The notes: generated by a model not told the origin, from the letters alone. Positions 46,880-56,062 are shown, counted from the stretch's first letter. The stretch is DNA of 64,000 bases from Nakamurella sp. PAMC28650 (GCF_014303395.1 NZ_CP060298.1:310001-374000); one strand, 5' to 3'. Made by a program: numbers and translations.

Positions 46880-48933
46880 GGCTGTTCGAGCCCAAGGTAG
46901 AGGCCGAGCCAGTCGGCGGCCCGGGCCCAGCAGTCGCTGCGGGCCTTGACGCTGTGCAAACCATGCCCTTCCTCTGGGTACACCACCAGCTTGGTATCGA
47001 TCTGGCAGTCGATCAACGCGCGGTACATCTCTTCCGCCTGGCCAAGTGGGCTGCAGCGATCTTCGGCGCCATGGAGGAGCAGGGTTGGGGCGGTGGCGGT
47101 GGTGACGTGGATGATCGGCGACCGCTCGACGAACGCCGTCGCGTTACCGGAGGCGGGTGCACCCAACATAAGCTTGTCGTAGAACGCCGGGTTGTTGCTG
47201 CCGTAGCGGGCACTGAGCAGGTCGGGGTGTCCGAACATCATGACTGCGCAGGCGAAGCGGTCGGTCATAGCGGCGGCGCAGGCAGCCAGGTAGCCGCCGT
47301 AGCTGCCGCCGACAATTCCGACTCTGCCGACATCAACCCCGTCAACCTTGGCGCAGGCGTCGATGCCGCCAACGAGATCGGTGAGCTCCGCGCCGCCGGC
47401 ATCACCGAGGTTGGCCCTGGCGAAATCTTGGCCGCGGCCGACACTGCCGCGCGGATTCGGCAGTAGGACTGCAAATCCCGCATCAACCAAAAAGCGGACT
47501 TCTATCGGCACCGCGACATTCCACAGCCCGGCCGGGCCCCCGTGGGCGTAGATGACAAGCGGTGCGGGGCCGGTACCGGCGACGGCCGGGGTGGCCAGGA
47601 GGCCATCTATTTGCAGTCCGTCTGCCGCGGTCCAGCTCAGTTGTCGAGTGTTGGCCAGTTCGAGCTGTGCGATATGGCCGCGGGACAGCCTGGTGACCGA
47701 GATCATATGAGGCGACTCATCTCTCGGGTCTCCGACGACAATTTCCGGGGACGTGCTATCCAAGGGCGCGCTGGCGGCCCAGACCAGTGGTTCGGCCGGT
47801 GCGCTACAACGCGGGAAGGCCATCGTGCCCGGCTGGATGTCATCGTGGCGCAGCAACCCTATGGAGCCGTCCGCGGCCACCCAGCCCCAGGTCGCCTGCA
47901 TTCCGCTCCACCCGGTGAACCACAAGCTGTCCTCGGTGCGCCACTCGACCGAGACGACATCGACACCGAACCACGGCAGCTGGTCTACCGCGGCCGAGTC
48001 GAGATCGACAATCCGGATGTCTCCGCACACCCGGCCGCGGTCGCTGGACCATCCTTCTACGACTGCGACCCGGCCGCCCGAGGGTGAAGTCGCCATCGGG
48101 GAAAGCTGCCATTGCGGGCTATACACCTTCTCCACTTCACCGGTCTGCCTGTTCAGTACACCGACAATAGAGTCGTACCAACCGGACTCGGAAGAATCCG
48201 CCGACCAGATCACTGCGATGGTCCCGTCCGGGCAAAGTCCAACATCCCAGACAGTGCCGCTGCGCGGGCCAAGAAAACGCGGACGAGAGCCAGCAGTGGC
48301 GGTCATCTCGTACAACCGGCGTTGACCCGAACCCGGCCGCGTGACCGTCGGCCGGTGGCGCCGGGATGGGGCGGCATACCTGACCGCACCCGCCGTCACG
48401 ACGCTATCGGCCCCGGGTGCAGCACAGGCCACCAGCAGCTGCTGCCCATCCGCAGACCAGATCAGGTCCTCGACATGACCGGGTGCCGTGCCTATCGCGA
48501 CGCTGCGGTCAAAAGGATCGTCCAGGATCAGGATTTGTGCCTCTAATGGCGTCTCAGGTCGCTGCAACGCGACAGCAAGGCGCCTCCCGTCGGGCGACCA
48601 CCGAGGTGTGGAGGCGGAGGTATCCGGCCCCGCACCGACGATTCGCATTGGCGGCCCGGCGGCGGCAGTCAACCAGACACTTGTAGCTATTCCGCTGACG
48701 TCCATCCGGGTCACCGTGAACACGGCAGTGCCGTTGGCCGGGTTGAGCCCGATGTCGCTGGGGGTCCGACGTTCGGTCAGCTGCTCGGTGAATCTGCGGC
48801 GGCGTTCACCGCGGCCCAGGTTAGCCGAACGGCTTGCCGCAGCCGTCCCGGTGGGCATCGGTGCGATCGGGGTGGCCCCCACCTCGTCGGCCCTGGCGAT
48901 AGTGCTCAATTCGGGTGAATGACATTGAGCCAC
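46876..48933 (-). CDS. S9-family prolyl-oligopeptidase/acylaminoacyl-peptidase-like serine peptidase
   Basis: Up to 685 aa: an N-terminal WD/TolB-like propeller (TPRWSPDGRRLAVAL, VEDLIWSADGQQLLVACA) and a C-terminal alpha/beta-hydrolase. The catalytic triad is Ser544 in GGSYGGY, Asp625 in HGAEDRCSP and His657 in EEGHGLHS, counted from GTG 48933. An in-frame TTG at 48909, overlapping the previous TGA as TTGA, is an equally plausible start. No signal peptide is seen, so it should act on peptides already imported. S9 enzymes often cleave after proline. It lies between the binding protein and OppB in one operon, an uncommon arrangement that ties it to peptide import. Confidence 0.9.
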   Translation of the reverse strand: MAQCHSPELSTIARADEVGATPIAPMPTGTAAASRSANLGRGERRRRFTEQLTERRTPSDIGLNPANGTAVFTVTRMDVSGIATSVWLTAAAGPPMRIVGAGPDTSASTPRWSPDGRRLAVALQRPETPLEAQILILDDPFDRSVAIGTAPGHVEDLIWSADGQQLLVACAAPGADSVVTAGAVRYAAPSRRHRPTVTRPGSGQRRLYEMTATAGSRPRFLGPRSGTVWDVGLCPDGTIAVIWSADSSESGWYDSIVGVLNRQTGEVEKVYSPQWQLSPMATSPSGGRVAVVEGWSSDRGRVCGDIRIVDLDSAAVDQLPWFGVDVVSVEWRTEDSLWFTGWSGMQATWGWVAADGSIGLLRHDDIQPGTMAFPRCSAPAEPLVWAASAPLDSTSPEIVVGDPRDESPHMISVTRLSRGHIAQLELANTRQLSWTAADGLQIDGLLATPAVAGTGPAPLVIYAHGGPAGLWNVAVPIEVRFLVDAGFAVLLPNPRGSVGRGQDFARANLGDAGGAELTDLVGGIDACAKVDGVDVGRVGIVGGSYGGYLAACAAAMTDRFACAVMMFGHPDLLSARYGSNNPAFYDKLMLGAPASGNATAFVERSPIIHVTTATAPTLLLHGAEDRCSPLGQAEEMYRALIDCQIDTKLVVYPEEGHGLHSVKARSDCWARAADWLGLYLGLEQP

Positions 48934-50630
48934 ATCGACGTCGAGAAGAAGGCCCCCGGCGCATCGGCCGTCCAGCCCTTCTTCACCGCCATCGCCTGAT
49001 CACCCCAGCTGATCGGAATAATCGGCACTTGCTGGGAGGCCAGCGCTTGTGCTTGCAGCGCGTAGGTCGCCGCGCTCTTGACGTCGGTTGCCGACTGAGC
49101 CTTATCGATCAGGGCATCAACCGCCGGATCCTTCAGGTTTGAAGAGTTGTTGCCGTTCTTCACCGCCTGGGCGCTCGAAAAATACTGCTGCACCAGCTCA
49201 ACAGGATCGGGCGCGTCCGGGGAGTTACCGATGATCTGAACGCCCAGGTTTGGCTTGTGATCAAGGATGACCTGGAACCGCGGCCCACCGGCCATCAGAT
49301 TCAACTTCAGAGTGACGCCGATTTGTGCCCAATCCTGAACCAGCACCTGGGCGATCTTGACGACCGTCGGCGAATCACTGGGAACGTTGAGGGTAGTGGT
49401 GAACCCGCTCGGCATCGACGATTGCGCCAGTTCCGCCTTCGCCTTGTTCACATCGAAATCGTAGGTGGCGACGGACTTGTATCCGGCATCGATCGTGGGT
49501 TGATCCAGAGCAGCGGCGAAAATAGCAGGCTGGTTGATGGTCGAAGAGACCGTGGCAAGGCCCGGCGTCAGACCAGCCGTGATGCCTGCCCGGTCAGTGG
49601 CGTAGTAAAGCGCCCTGCGAACATGGATATCGTTGAACGGCGCCTGCGTCATGTCCATGGTGAGGCCCCGCCAAACAAGAGCGGGAATGGACTGCACGGT
49701 TGCGGCAGCCGACCACTGCTTGAACGCGGAGGCCGGAACATCGAAGGTGCCCTGAATGTTGCCGCTCTGAAGTGCGAGCAGACGGGTTTGGTCGTCAGGG
49801 ATGATCTGGAAAGTAATCTTGTCGAACGGCGTCTGAGCGCCGGTGTAATAAGGATTTCGGACGAGAGTGATGTGCGAGTCGGGCACGAATTCCGACACCT
49901 TGTACGGCCCGCTGCCCACCGGAAGCGTCTGTGGAGTGCCATAGCTTGAGAGGCTGGCCGACACTGACTTTCTCTCCCAGACATAGCCGGTCAGGCTCGC
50001 AGGAAGAAACTGCCACAGAGCGTCCGGCTGGCTCAGGGTCACCGTGACGACGCTGCCCGCGGCCGTCACTGATTTGACGTTCGACATCAGGGAGGCCTCT
50101 TGGGAGGCCACCTTGGGGTCGAGCTGCAAGTTCAGCGAGTATGCGACGTCCTCGGCGGTCACCGGGTTTCCATCGGAGAATTTGTGACCCGCGCCAATGG
50201 TGTACTGGAACTCAGTGGCGCTGACCGACTTGAAGCTGGACGCCACGGCAGGCAGTAGTTGACCCTTGGTACCAAAAGTCAACAGTTGACCTTGCACCAG
50301 CGACATCACCAGGTTGCTGTCGGTCGAATAGTTGGTCGGAGCGAAAAGCGTGCGGGGGGTGTTGCTCAGTGCCCAAATCAGATCCTTACCGGTGTCAGTC
50401 GGCGCCGTAGCCGAGCCTGTTGCCCCTGCTGCAGAGCTGCTCAGCAATCCGGAAGAGGAACTTGAACTCGAGTTGGGTGGCGGGGCGGCCGCACTACTGG
50501 GCGAACCGCCGCCACTGGACGACGAGCACGCCGTCAGCAGTAGCGCGCCAGTGAGCCCCAGGGCTGCAGCGACCCCGGTACGACTGGGCTTCCCCACAGT
50601 CCATGGACGTGCAGAACGAATCCTCATCAT
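48906..50630 (-). CDS. Peptide-binding lipoprotein of the ABC importer (SBP family 5)
   Basis: A 574-aa lipoprotein: the signal peptide GVAAALGLTGALLLTACSSS has a lipobox LTAC, then a long Ser/Pro/Gly linker. The body is a family-5 extracellular binding protein: VTAEDVAYSLNLQLDP, LPVGSGPYKVSEFVPDSHIT, LVRNPYYTGAQTPFDKITF and NDIHVRRALYYATDRAGI. The C-terminus has PVELVQQYFSS and QQVPIIPISWGDQAMAVKKG. It captures oligopeptides for the OppBC-DF complex. It starts the five-gene minus-strand operon; upstream is a non-coding region with a possible operator. Confidence 0.93.
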   Translation of the reverse strand: MMRIRSARPWTVGKPSRTGVAAALGLTGALLLTACSSSSGGGSPSSAAAPPPNSSSSSSSGLLSSSAAGATGSATAPTDTGKDLIWALSNTPRTLFAPTNYSTDSNLVMSLVQGQLLTFGTKGQLLPAVASSFKSVSATEFQYTIGAGHKFSDGNPVTAEDVAYSLNLQLDPKVASQEASLMSNVKSVTAAGSVVTVTLSQPDALWQFLPASLTGYVWERKSVSASLSSYGTPQTLPVGSGPYKVSEFVPDSHITLVRNPYYTGAQTPFDKITFQIIPDDQTRLLALQSGNIQGTFDVPASAFKQWSAAATVQSIPALVWRGLTMDMTQAPFNDIHVRRALYYATDRAGITAGLTPGLATVSSTINQPAIFAAALDQPTIDAGYKSVATYDFDVNKAKAELAQSSMPSGFTTTLNVPSDSPTVVKIAQVLVQDWAQIGVTLKLNLMAGGPRFQVILDHKPNLGVQIIGNSPDAPDPVELVQQYFSSAQAVKNGNNSSNLKDPAVDALIDKAQSATDVKSAATYALQAQALASQQVPIIPISWGDQAMAVKKGWTADAPGAFFSTSMWLNVIHPN

Positions 50631-50707
50631 GTGCTCTCCCGATCTTTGCAGGAAATGTCGATGAGGCGCTTCATCGCTGAAGACACCGTGGCGTGAAGTT
50701 ATCAGAC

Positions 50708-50723
50708 GACCAGTTAACCCGTC
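50708..50723. promoter_or_regulatory. Candidate operator upstream of the peptide-import operon
   Basis: GACCAGTTAACCCGTC is an imperfect 16-bp palindrome (GAC, central GTTAAC, GTC all symmetric), 78 bp upstream of the binding-protein start. It is a plausible regulator site, perhaps for the FadR-type protein at 42356, but I found no second clear copy in the 42219-42355 region. Confidence 0.3.
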
Positions 50724-51200
50724 TAGCAGGTTGGCTTAGAACTTTGCAGTGTTGGTTGTCGCAGTACGGGACCACGGGGGTCTACCGGGCTTCCAGCGCT
50801 TCACGCTCCGCCCGCCTGTTTCGTTCTGTGGACGAGCTGTGTGCCGCCTATCTTGGGCAGAAGCCAGGCGTCCACATCTGTGGTTAAGGCGCAGATGGAG
50901 CCGGCGGAGGCGGCGGGTCAACGGCCATCGCTGGTCTGACCGCCGCCGCTGCGGTCAGTCCGCCCAAGGCGGGCGAGACGGTCAGCTGCGGGGCGTGCAA
51001 GCTCGAGCGACGCGCCGTCGCGCTCCCCCGCGAGCAGCTGACCCACCGCTGGGAGGCCAGGTCCGGCAGGGTTTACCACTAGCCTCGCGCTTTCACGCGG
51101 ATAGCTGACGGGGCGTTTCGGAGTGAGGGAAAGGTGCCCCGACCTGCGATAATGAGGGTCTCTGAGGTCCATATCGTCAGCAAACTGGAGCACCTTTCTA
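50724..51200. other. Intergenic region upstream of IS1380 transposase
   Basis: Nearly 480 bp with no assignable gene. It should contain the left end of the IS1380 element, but I could not match it with an inverted partner beyond 52598. A CCACATCTGTGG palindrome occurs at 50872-50883. Confidence 0.45.
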
Positions 51201-52598
51201 GTGTCGAAGCGTACTGGTTTCTACCCGCCGTTGACAGTGGACACGACCGCGAAGCGGGTGGTGTCCCACGCCGGTGCTGTGCTGCTGGTCACCACCGCCG
51301 GGAAGGTCGGGTTGGACCGGGCTTTGTCTGCGGCGTTGGCGCCGTGGCGCAAGCAGTGGGCGGTGCTGGATCCGGGGAAGATCCTGCTGGACCTGGCGGT
51401 CAGCGTCGCCATCGGCGGGGACTGCCTGGCCGACATCTCGGCGTTGCGGTCTGAGCCGGCGGTGTTCGGCCGGGTCGCCTCGGACCCAACAGTGTCCCGC
51501 CTGGTCGACTCGTTGGCCGCGACCCCGCAGGCCGCGTTGGCGGCGATCAACCAGGCCAGAGCAGCAGTCCGACAGCGGGTGTGGAAGATGGCCGGGAAGG
51601 ACGCCCCTGACTTCGGAATCGACCGGGACCGGCCGTTGATCATCGACCTGGACGCTACGTTGATCACCTCCCATTCGGAGAAGGAACTGGCGGCGCCGAC
51701 CTACAAGCGCGGTTTCGGGTTCCATCCGTTGGGATCGTGGGTGGATCACGGCCCCGACGGCACCGGTGAGCCACTGTCGATGATGCTGCGCCCCGGAAGG
51801 GCCGGATCCAACACCGCCGCCGACCACATCGCGGTCACCAAGGATGCGTTGCGGCAGTTGCCCTTCAACCGCCGCGGTGGCCGGATTGGGCGCAGGGTGC
51901 TGGTCCGCGCCGACAGCGGCGGCGGCACCCACGAATACCTGAAGTGGCTGGCCGGGCAGGGCCTGTCGTATTCGGTGGGGTTCGGGCTGACGCAGGACAT
52001 CGTCGACAAGATCAACCTGATCCCCGACCAAGGGTGGACCCCGGCCTACGACGGCGATGGGAAGGTCCGCGACGGGGCGTGGGTCACCGAACTCACCGGC
52101 CTGCTGGACCTGGCGACGTGGCCACCGGGGATGCGGGTGATCGTGCGGGCCGAACGTCCGCACCCCGGGGCGCAGCTGCGGTTCACCGACTCAGGCGGGA
52201 ACCGGCTGACCGCGTTTGTCACCAACACCACCGGCGGGCAACTCGCGGACCTGGAGTTGCGGCACCGCCACCGGGCCCGCTGCGAGGACCGGATCCGCAA
52301 TGCGAAAGACACCGGCCTGCGGAACCTACCCTTGACTGCCTTCGCTCAGAATCAGATCTGGGTCGCTGTCGTCCAGTTGGCGACGGAGCTGACCGCGTGG
52401 CTGCAGATGCTGGCGTTGACCGGCACCGGCGCCCGCCGGTGGGAACCGAAACGGCTGCGGCTGCAACTGTTCTCCGTGGCGGCGACCATTGCGCGCCGAT
52501 CCCGACGAGTCTGGCTGCGGCTGTCCGGGCACGCCCCGCACCAGCACCTGTTCGCCACCGGCCTGACCCGACTGCACGCCCTCAAGCAGGCCACCTGA
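51201..52598 (+). CDS. IS1380-family transposase
   Basis: A 465-aa transposase from GTG 51201 (GGAGCACC upstream). Family features: DPGKILLDLAVSVAIGGDCL, PLIIDLDATLITSHSEK (first catalytic Asp), GFGFHPLGSWVDHG, RRVLVRADSGGGTHEYLKWL (second Asp) and RHRARCEDRIRNAKDTGLRN (Glu), then NQIWVAVVQLATELTAWLQM. Length and motifs are normal and no lesion was seen, so the gene could be functional. The inverted repeats were not identified by eye, so the limits of the element are open. It separates the peptide and sugar transport operons. Confidence 0.9.
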   Translation: MSKRTGFYPPLTVDTTAKRVVSHAGAVLLVTTAGKVGLDRALSAALAPWRKQWAVLDPGKILLDLAVSVAIGGDCLADISALRSEPAVFGRVASDPTVSRLVDSLAATPQAALAAINQARAAVRQRVWKMAGKDAPDFGIDRDRPLIIDLDATLITSHSEKELAAPTYKRGFGFHPLGSWVDHGPDGTGEPLSMMLRPGRAGSNTAADHIAVTKDALRQLPFNRRGGRIGRRVLVRADSGGGTHEYLKWLAGQGLSYSVGFGLTQDIVDKINLIPDQGWTPAYDGDGKVRDGAWVTELTGLLDLATWPPGMRVIVRAERPHPGAQLRFTDSGGNRLTAFVTNTTGGQLADLELRHRHRARCEDRIRNAKDTGLRNLPLTAFAQNQIWVAVVQLATELTAWLQMLALTGTGARRWEPKRLRLQLFSVAATIARRSRRVWLRLSGHAPHQHLFATGLTRLHALKQAT

Positions 52599-52751
52599 CC
52601 GCAGCACCCCCACCCCGACCAACATCGAGAAGACCCACCGGAACGTGGAATCCGGCACCACCCAGATGACCCTGGGTCGCTCTGACGAACCCGCAGACCC
52701 GCGGTGGGCGTCACAACACCAGATCTATCGCGCCGAGGGAAGGCCAGTCAT

Positions 52752-52767
52752 CTCAAGAAAGATTGAG
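52752..52767. promoter_or_regulatory. Candidate operator upstream of the sugar ABC operon
   Basis: CTCAAGAAAGATTGAG contains perfect 5-bp inverted arms (CTCAA/TTGAG) around six bases, 112 bp before the binding-protein ATG. The position fits an operator in the 280-bp gap after the IS1380 gene. The regulator is unknown. Confidence 0.25.
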
Positions 52768-52878
52768 GCTAAGCCCACCAATCGCTCACAAATGCGCAGC
52801 GTTGTGGGACCGAATCGCGCATCATTCGGACAGATCCGGCAGCGTGAGGTCCGCCGAGCGCTCACCCTGGGAGGCAAC

Positions 52879-54222
52879 ATGCGCAGAAGCTCCGGACCAT
52901 TCCCCGCCTCGCGGCGACGCGCCCCGACGCTGGCCGCGGTCGCGGTCCTGGCCATGGTCACCACCGCCTGCGGTGGAGGCGGGTCCACCTCGAACGCCTC
53001 GGACCAGACGAAGGGCGTGACGATCACGGTGGCGCTGGCCGCCGACCCGCCGCCCGCCGCTGACCTTGCCGCCTTCACCCAGCAGACCGGCATCACGGTC
53101 AATTGGGTCAACATCGACTGGGACAGCCTGCAGACCAAGATCTCCGCCGCGGCCACCGCCAAGACCTATTTCGCCGACGCCACCGACGTCGATTGGTCGC
53201 GGGTGGGCCAACTGGGCAAGCTCGGCTGGTTCCGGCCGATGGAGAAATACACGGACACCGCCGGGCTCAAGGCCGACGTGCCGCAGTTGACCTCTTTCAT
53301 CTCCGACGGTCACGTCGTGGCGATCCCCTACGACGCCTCCTACATGGTGAGCACGGTCAACACCGACATGTTCTCGAAGGCCGGCATCACGACCATGCCG
53401 ACGACCATAGACGGATACACCAGCGCTCTCCAACAGGTCAAGAGCAAAGGCGTGGTCCAGTACCCGCTGAACATCCCGTTCGCCGCGGCCGAGGGTCTGT
53501 CGACCTATTGGTACCAGACCACCAACGCCTTCGGCGGCGCGATCCTGGACGGCAAAGGCAAACCCCAGTTCACGCAACGAACTTCCGCCGGCTACCAGGC
53601 CGCGGCCTGGATGGTCGAGGCGATGAAGACCGGCCTGGTTCCGCCGGGCAACATCAACGTCACGGACAGCCAGGGCGAACAGACCCTGATGGCCAAAGGT
53701 CAGGTCGCCAGTACGTTCTCGGACTACTCGGGGACCGTCGGATCGCTGTACAACGACAAGTCCCAGTCTTCGGTCGTCGGCAGGACCCAGTACATAGCGA
53801 CCCCCGGCGTCGGCAAGGTCGCCGGGAACCTGTCCAACCCCGACGGCATCGGCATCCCGCAGGAGGCCAAGTACCCAGAGGCGGCGGCGAAGTTCATCGA
53901 GTGGTTCACCTCCGCCGCCACGCAGGAGGACTTCGCGGGGCTCAACGGGCCCGAAAAGGCCTGGAGTGCCTACACCCTGCCGTCGCACCTGTCCGCGGTC
54001 CAGAAGCTGGCCACCAGTGGAGGTCTGGCCAAGGGCCAGATGCTGGCCGAGCTGCTGAAGACTTCGAGGCCGGTCTTCCTGGACGGCGCCCCCACCTGGT
54101 ATCCGAAGTTCTCCAACGCGGTCTACACCAACCTGCATGCCGCCGCCACCGGCGCGATGAGCACCGACCAAGCCATCGGGGCCATCGCCTCCGCCGCGGA
54201 CAGCCTCTCGAGCGGGTCGTGA
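52879..54222 (+). CDS. Sugar ABC transporter substrate-binding lipoprotein (SBP family 1)
   Basis: ATG 52879, preceded by GGGAGGCAAC, gives 447 aa. The signal peptide LAAVAVLAMVTTACGGG has a lipobox TTAC. The body is a maltose-type family-1 binding protein: VTITVALAADPPPAADLAAF, WDSLQTKISAAATAKTYFAD, HVVAIPYDASYMVSTVNTDM and YPEAAAKFIEWFTSAATQED. It captures a sugar or glycoside outside the membrane. The gene overlaps the next permease gene by four bases (GTGA). With agaS downstream, the ligand may be an amino sugar such as N-acetylgalactosamine. Confidence 0.92.
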   Translation: MRRSSGPFPASRRRAPTLAAVAVLAMVTTACGGGGSTSNASDQTKGVTITVALAADPPPAADLAAFTQQTGITVNWVNIDWDSLQTKISAAATAKTYFADATDVDWSRVGQLGKLGWFRPMEKYTDTAGLKADVPQLTSFISDGHVVAIPYDASYMVSTVNTDMFSKAGITTMPTTIDGYTSALQQVKSKGVVQYPLNIPFAAAEGLSTYWYQTTNAFGGAILDGKGKPQFTQRTSAGYQAAAWMVEAMKTGLVPPGNINVTDSQGEQTLMAKGQVASTFSDYSGTVGSLYNDKSQSSVVGRTQYIATPGVGKVAGNLSNPDGIGIPQEAKYPEAAAKFIEWFTSAATQEDFAGLNGPEKAWSAYTLPSHLSAVQKLATSGGLAKGQMLAELLKTSRPVFLDGAPTWYPKFSNAVYTNLHAAATGAMSTDQAIGAIASAADSLSSGS

Positions 54223-55229
54223 CCCCCTCTCCACCACAGGATCCGGGCCGGGCACGACCGTCGACCGGCCGACCCCGGCCACCGACCGAATCAGATTCCG
54301 AATCAGATTCCGAATCGCAATCCGAAGCTCGATCCGTCGCGCCGGGGGCAGTGCGCGTGCGCCGGCGGCCCGACCTGTTGCCGTACCTGCTCATCGCCCC
54401 GGTCGCCATCTTCATCCTCGGCCTGGCGTTCGTCCCCGCTGCCTTCACGATCGTCCAGTCGTTCTTCACCGTCGACGAACTCGATCCACCGGTGCGATTC
54501 AGTGGACTGCACAACTTCGTCCAGGTCTTCCACGACCCCGCGGTGCTGAACAGCATCGGCAATACCGCGTTCTACATGTTCGTCGGCGTGGGTCTTTCGA
54601 CCGTGCTCGGCCTGGCCATGGCCGTCCTGCTCCAGGGCGCCTTCCGCGGGCGCAGCGTGGTCATCGCCATCCTGATCCTCCCGTGGGCGCTGCCCGGCGT
54701 GGTGGAGGGCATCCTGTGGACCGGCATCTTCGATCCCAACTCCGGCCTGATCAACAGTCTGGTGTCCACCCTGCACCTGGGTTCCGGCACCGGCATCCTC
54801 ATCGGCCAGAACCGTTTGCTGACCATCTCTCTCATCGAACTGGTCCAGGTCTGGCAGATCACCCCGCTGTCTGCTCTGCTCATCCTGGCGGCGCTGCAGC
54901 TGATCCCGGGTGAGCTCTACGAAGCCGCCGCGATCGATGGCGCCGGCCCGTGGCGCGCGTTCCTGCGCGTCACCCTGCCGCTGGCCCGCCCCGATATTGC
55001 GGTGGCGATGGTCCAGGCCGTCATCGCCACCTTCAACGTGTTCGACCAGCCCTATGTGCTGAACGGGGCCGCCTCGACGGGGGCCTCGCTGACGATGCAG
55101 ACGTACTTCATCAGCTTCCAGAACCTCAACTTCGGCCAGGGCTACGCACTCTCGCTGCTGATCGCGGTAGCGACCTGCGTCGTGTGCGCAGGAGTCGTGC
55201 GGGTCATCTACCGCAGGGTCGAGCTGTGA
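54219..55229 (+). CDS. Sugar ABC transporter permease (MalF type)
   Basis: GTG 54219 overlaps the binding-protein stop; 336 aa. The ~50-residue cytosolic N-terminus is unusually acidic and repetitive (SDSESDSESQSE) and then Arg-rich. Six transmembrane helices follow: LLPYLLIAPVAIFILGLAFV, AFYMFVGVGLSTVLGLAMAV, VVIAILILPWALPGVVEGIL and others. The EAA loop reads LYEAAAIDGAGPWRAFLRVT, for contact with a shared ATPase that is not encoded here. It forms the channel with the next permease. Confidence 0.92.
   Translation: MTPSPPQDPGRARPSTGRPRPPTESDSESDSESQSEARSVAPGAVRVRRRPDLLPYLLIAPVAIFILGLAFVPAAFTIVQSFFTVDELDPPVRFSGLHNFVQVFHDPAVLNSIGNTAFYMFVGVGLSTVLGLAMAVLLQGAFRGRSVVIAILILPWALPGVVEGILWTGIFDPNSGLINSLVSTLHLGSGTGILIGQNRLLTISLIELVQVWQITPLSALLILAALQLIPGELYEAAAIDGAGPWRAFLRVTLPLARPDIAVAMVQAVIATFNVFDQPYVLNGAASTGASLTMQTYFISFQNLNFGQGYALSLLIAVATCVVCAGVVRVIYRRVEL
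54288..54311 (+). repeat. 12-bp tandem repeat in the permease N-terminus
   Basis: GAATCAGATTCC occurs twice directly (54288-54299 and 54300-54311), followed by a degenerate third unit. It encodes the ESDS/SDSE stretch in the cytosolic tail of the permease. Confidence 0.85.
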
Positions 55230-56062
55230 ACCGGCGCCGGCACCCGGTGCGCGCCGTGGGTATCGCCCTGCTGGTGATCTGGTCCCTCGTCCCGATCTAC
55301 TGGGCCGCAAAAGCCAGCCTGCAGACCGAGAACGATGCCCACGCCCGACCGGCGCAATACTTTCCGCTGAATCCCACGCTGGTCAACTTCCGGACTCTGC
55401 TCAATCCCAACAGCAGCGTCGCGTCCGGCATCCGCCGTTCCATGCTCAACATCATCGTCGAGTGCGGGCTCGCCACCATCGTGACCGTCCTGCTCGCCAC
55501 CCTGGCTGCCTATGCCTTTGCCCGCATGCACTTCCGGGGGCGCAACGTGCTGTTCTTCGCGGTGCTGGCCACCATGGCCTTCCCGCCCTACACCACCCTG
55601 ATCCCGCTGTACCGCATCATGAGCACCTTCGGTCTGGTCAACACCTACACCGGCATCGTGCTCGTCTACGTCTCGGGGTTTCTCCCGCTGGCCACCTGGG
55701 TGCTGCACAACTACTTCGCCAGCCTGCCGATGACGATCGAGAAGGCCGGCCTCATCGACGGCGCCAGCCGGATGCAGGTGCTGTGGTACCTCCTGCTGCC
55801 GCTGGCCCGACCCGGGATCGTCTCCACCGCGCTGATCACCTTCCTGTTCGCCTGGGCGCAGTTCCTCTTCCCCCTGGTGCTCTCCAGCGACCTCTCCACC
55901 CAGCCGCTGACCGTCGTCATCGCCGCGCTGCAGGGGCGACATGTCGTGCCGTCGACCCTGTTGTCCGCTGCCGGCATCCTGGCCATCGCCGTCCCCGCCG
56001 TGCTCGCGCTCAGCTTCAACCGCTACATCGTCAACGGGCTGCTGGCCGGAAGCGCCAAATAG
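55226..56062 (+). CDS. Sugar ABC transporter permease (MalG type)
   Basis: GTG 55226 overlaps the upstream permease stop by four bases; 278 aa. Six helices begin with VGIALLVIWSLVPIYWAAKA. The MalG-type segment AAYAFARMHFRGRNVLFFAV and the EAA loop IEKAGLIDGASRMQVLWYLL are present, and the C-terminus LALSFNRYIVNGLLAGSAK is typical. No ATPase gene follows, so a housekeeping MsiK-like ATPase encoded elsewhere probably drives this importer, as is common in actinomycetes. Confidence 0.92.
   Translation: MNRRRHPVRAVGIALLVIWSLVPIYWAAKASLQTENDAHARPAQYFPLNPTLVNFRTLLNPNSSVASGIRRSMLNIIVECGLATIVTVLLATLAAYAFARMHFRGRNVLFFAVLATMAFPPYTTLIPLYRIMSTFGLVNTYTGIVLVYVSGFLPLATWVLHNYFASLPMTIEKAGLIDGASRMQVLWYLLLPLARPGIVSTALITFLFAWAQFLFPLVLSSDLSTQPLTVVIAALQGRHVVPSTLLSAAGILAIAVPAVLALSFNRYIVNGLLAGSAK

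Noticed and set aside
36636-50884. 15-bp direct repeat GTCCACATCTGTGGT at 36636-36650 and 50870-50884, flanking the peptide/fucosidase locus, as possible att sites
   Set aside because: One or two exact 15-mer repeats are expected by chance in 64 kb; there is no integrase or tRNA nearby, so position alone is not enough.
53103-54218. Upstream extension of the first sugar permease
   Set aside because: It overlaps the binding-protein gene in another frame and is arginine-rich; GTG 54219 gives the usual permease length and a 4-nt overlap.
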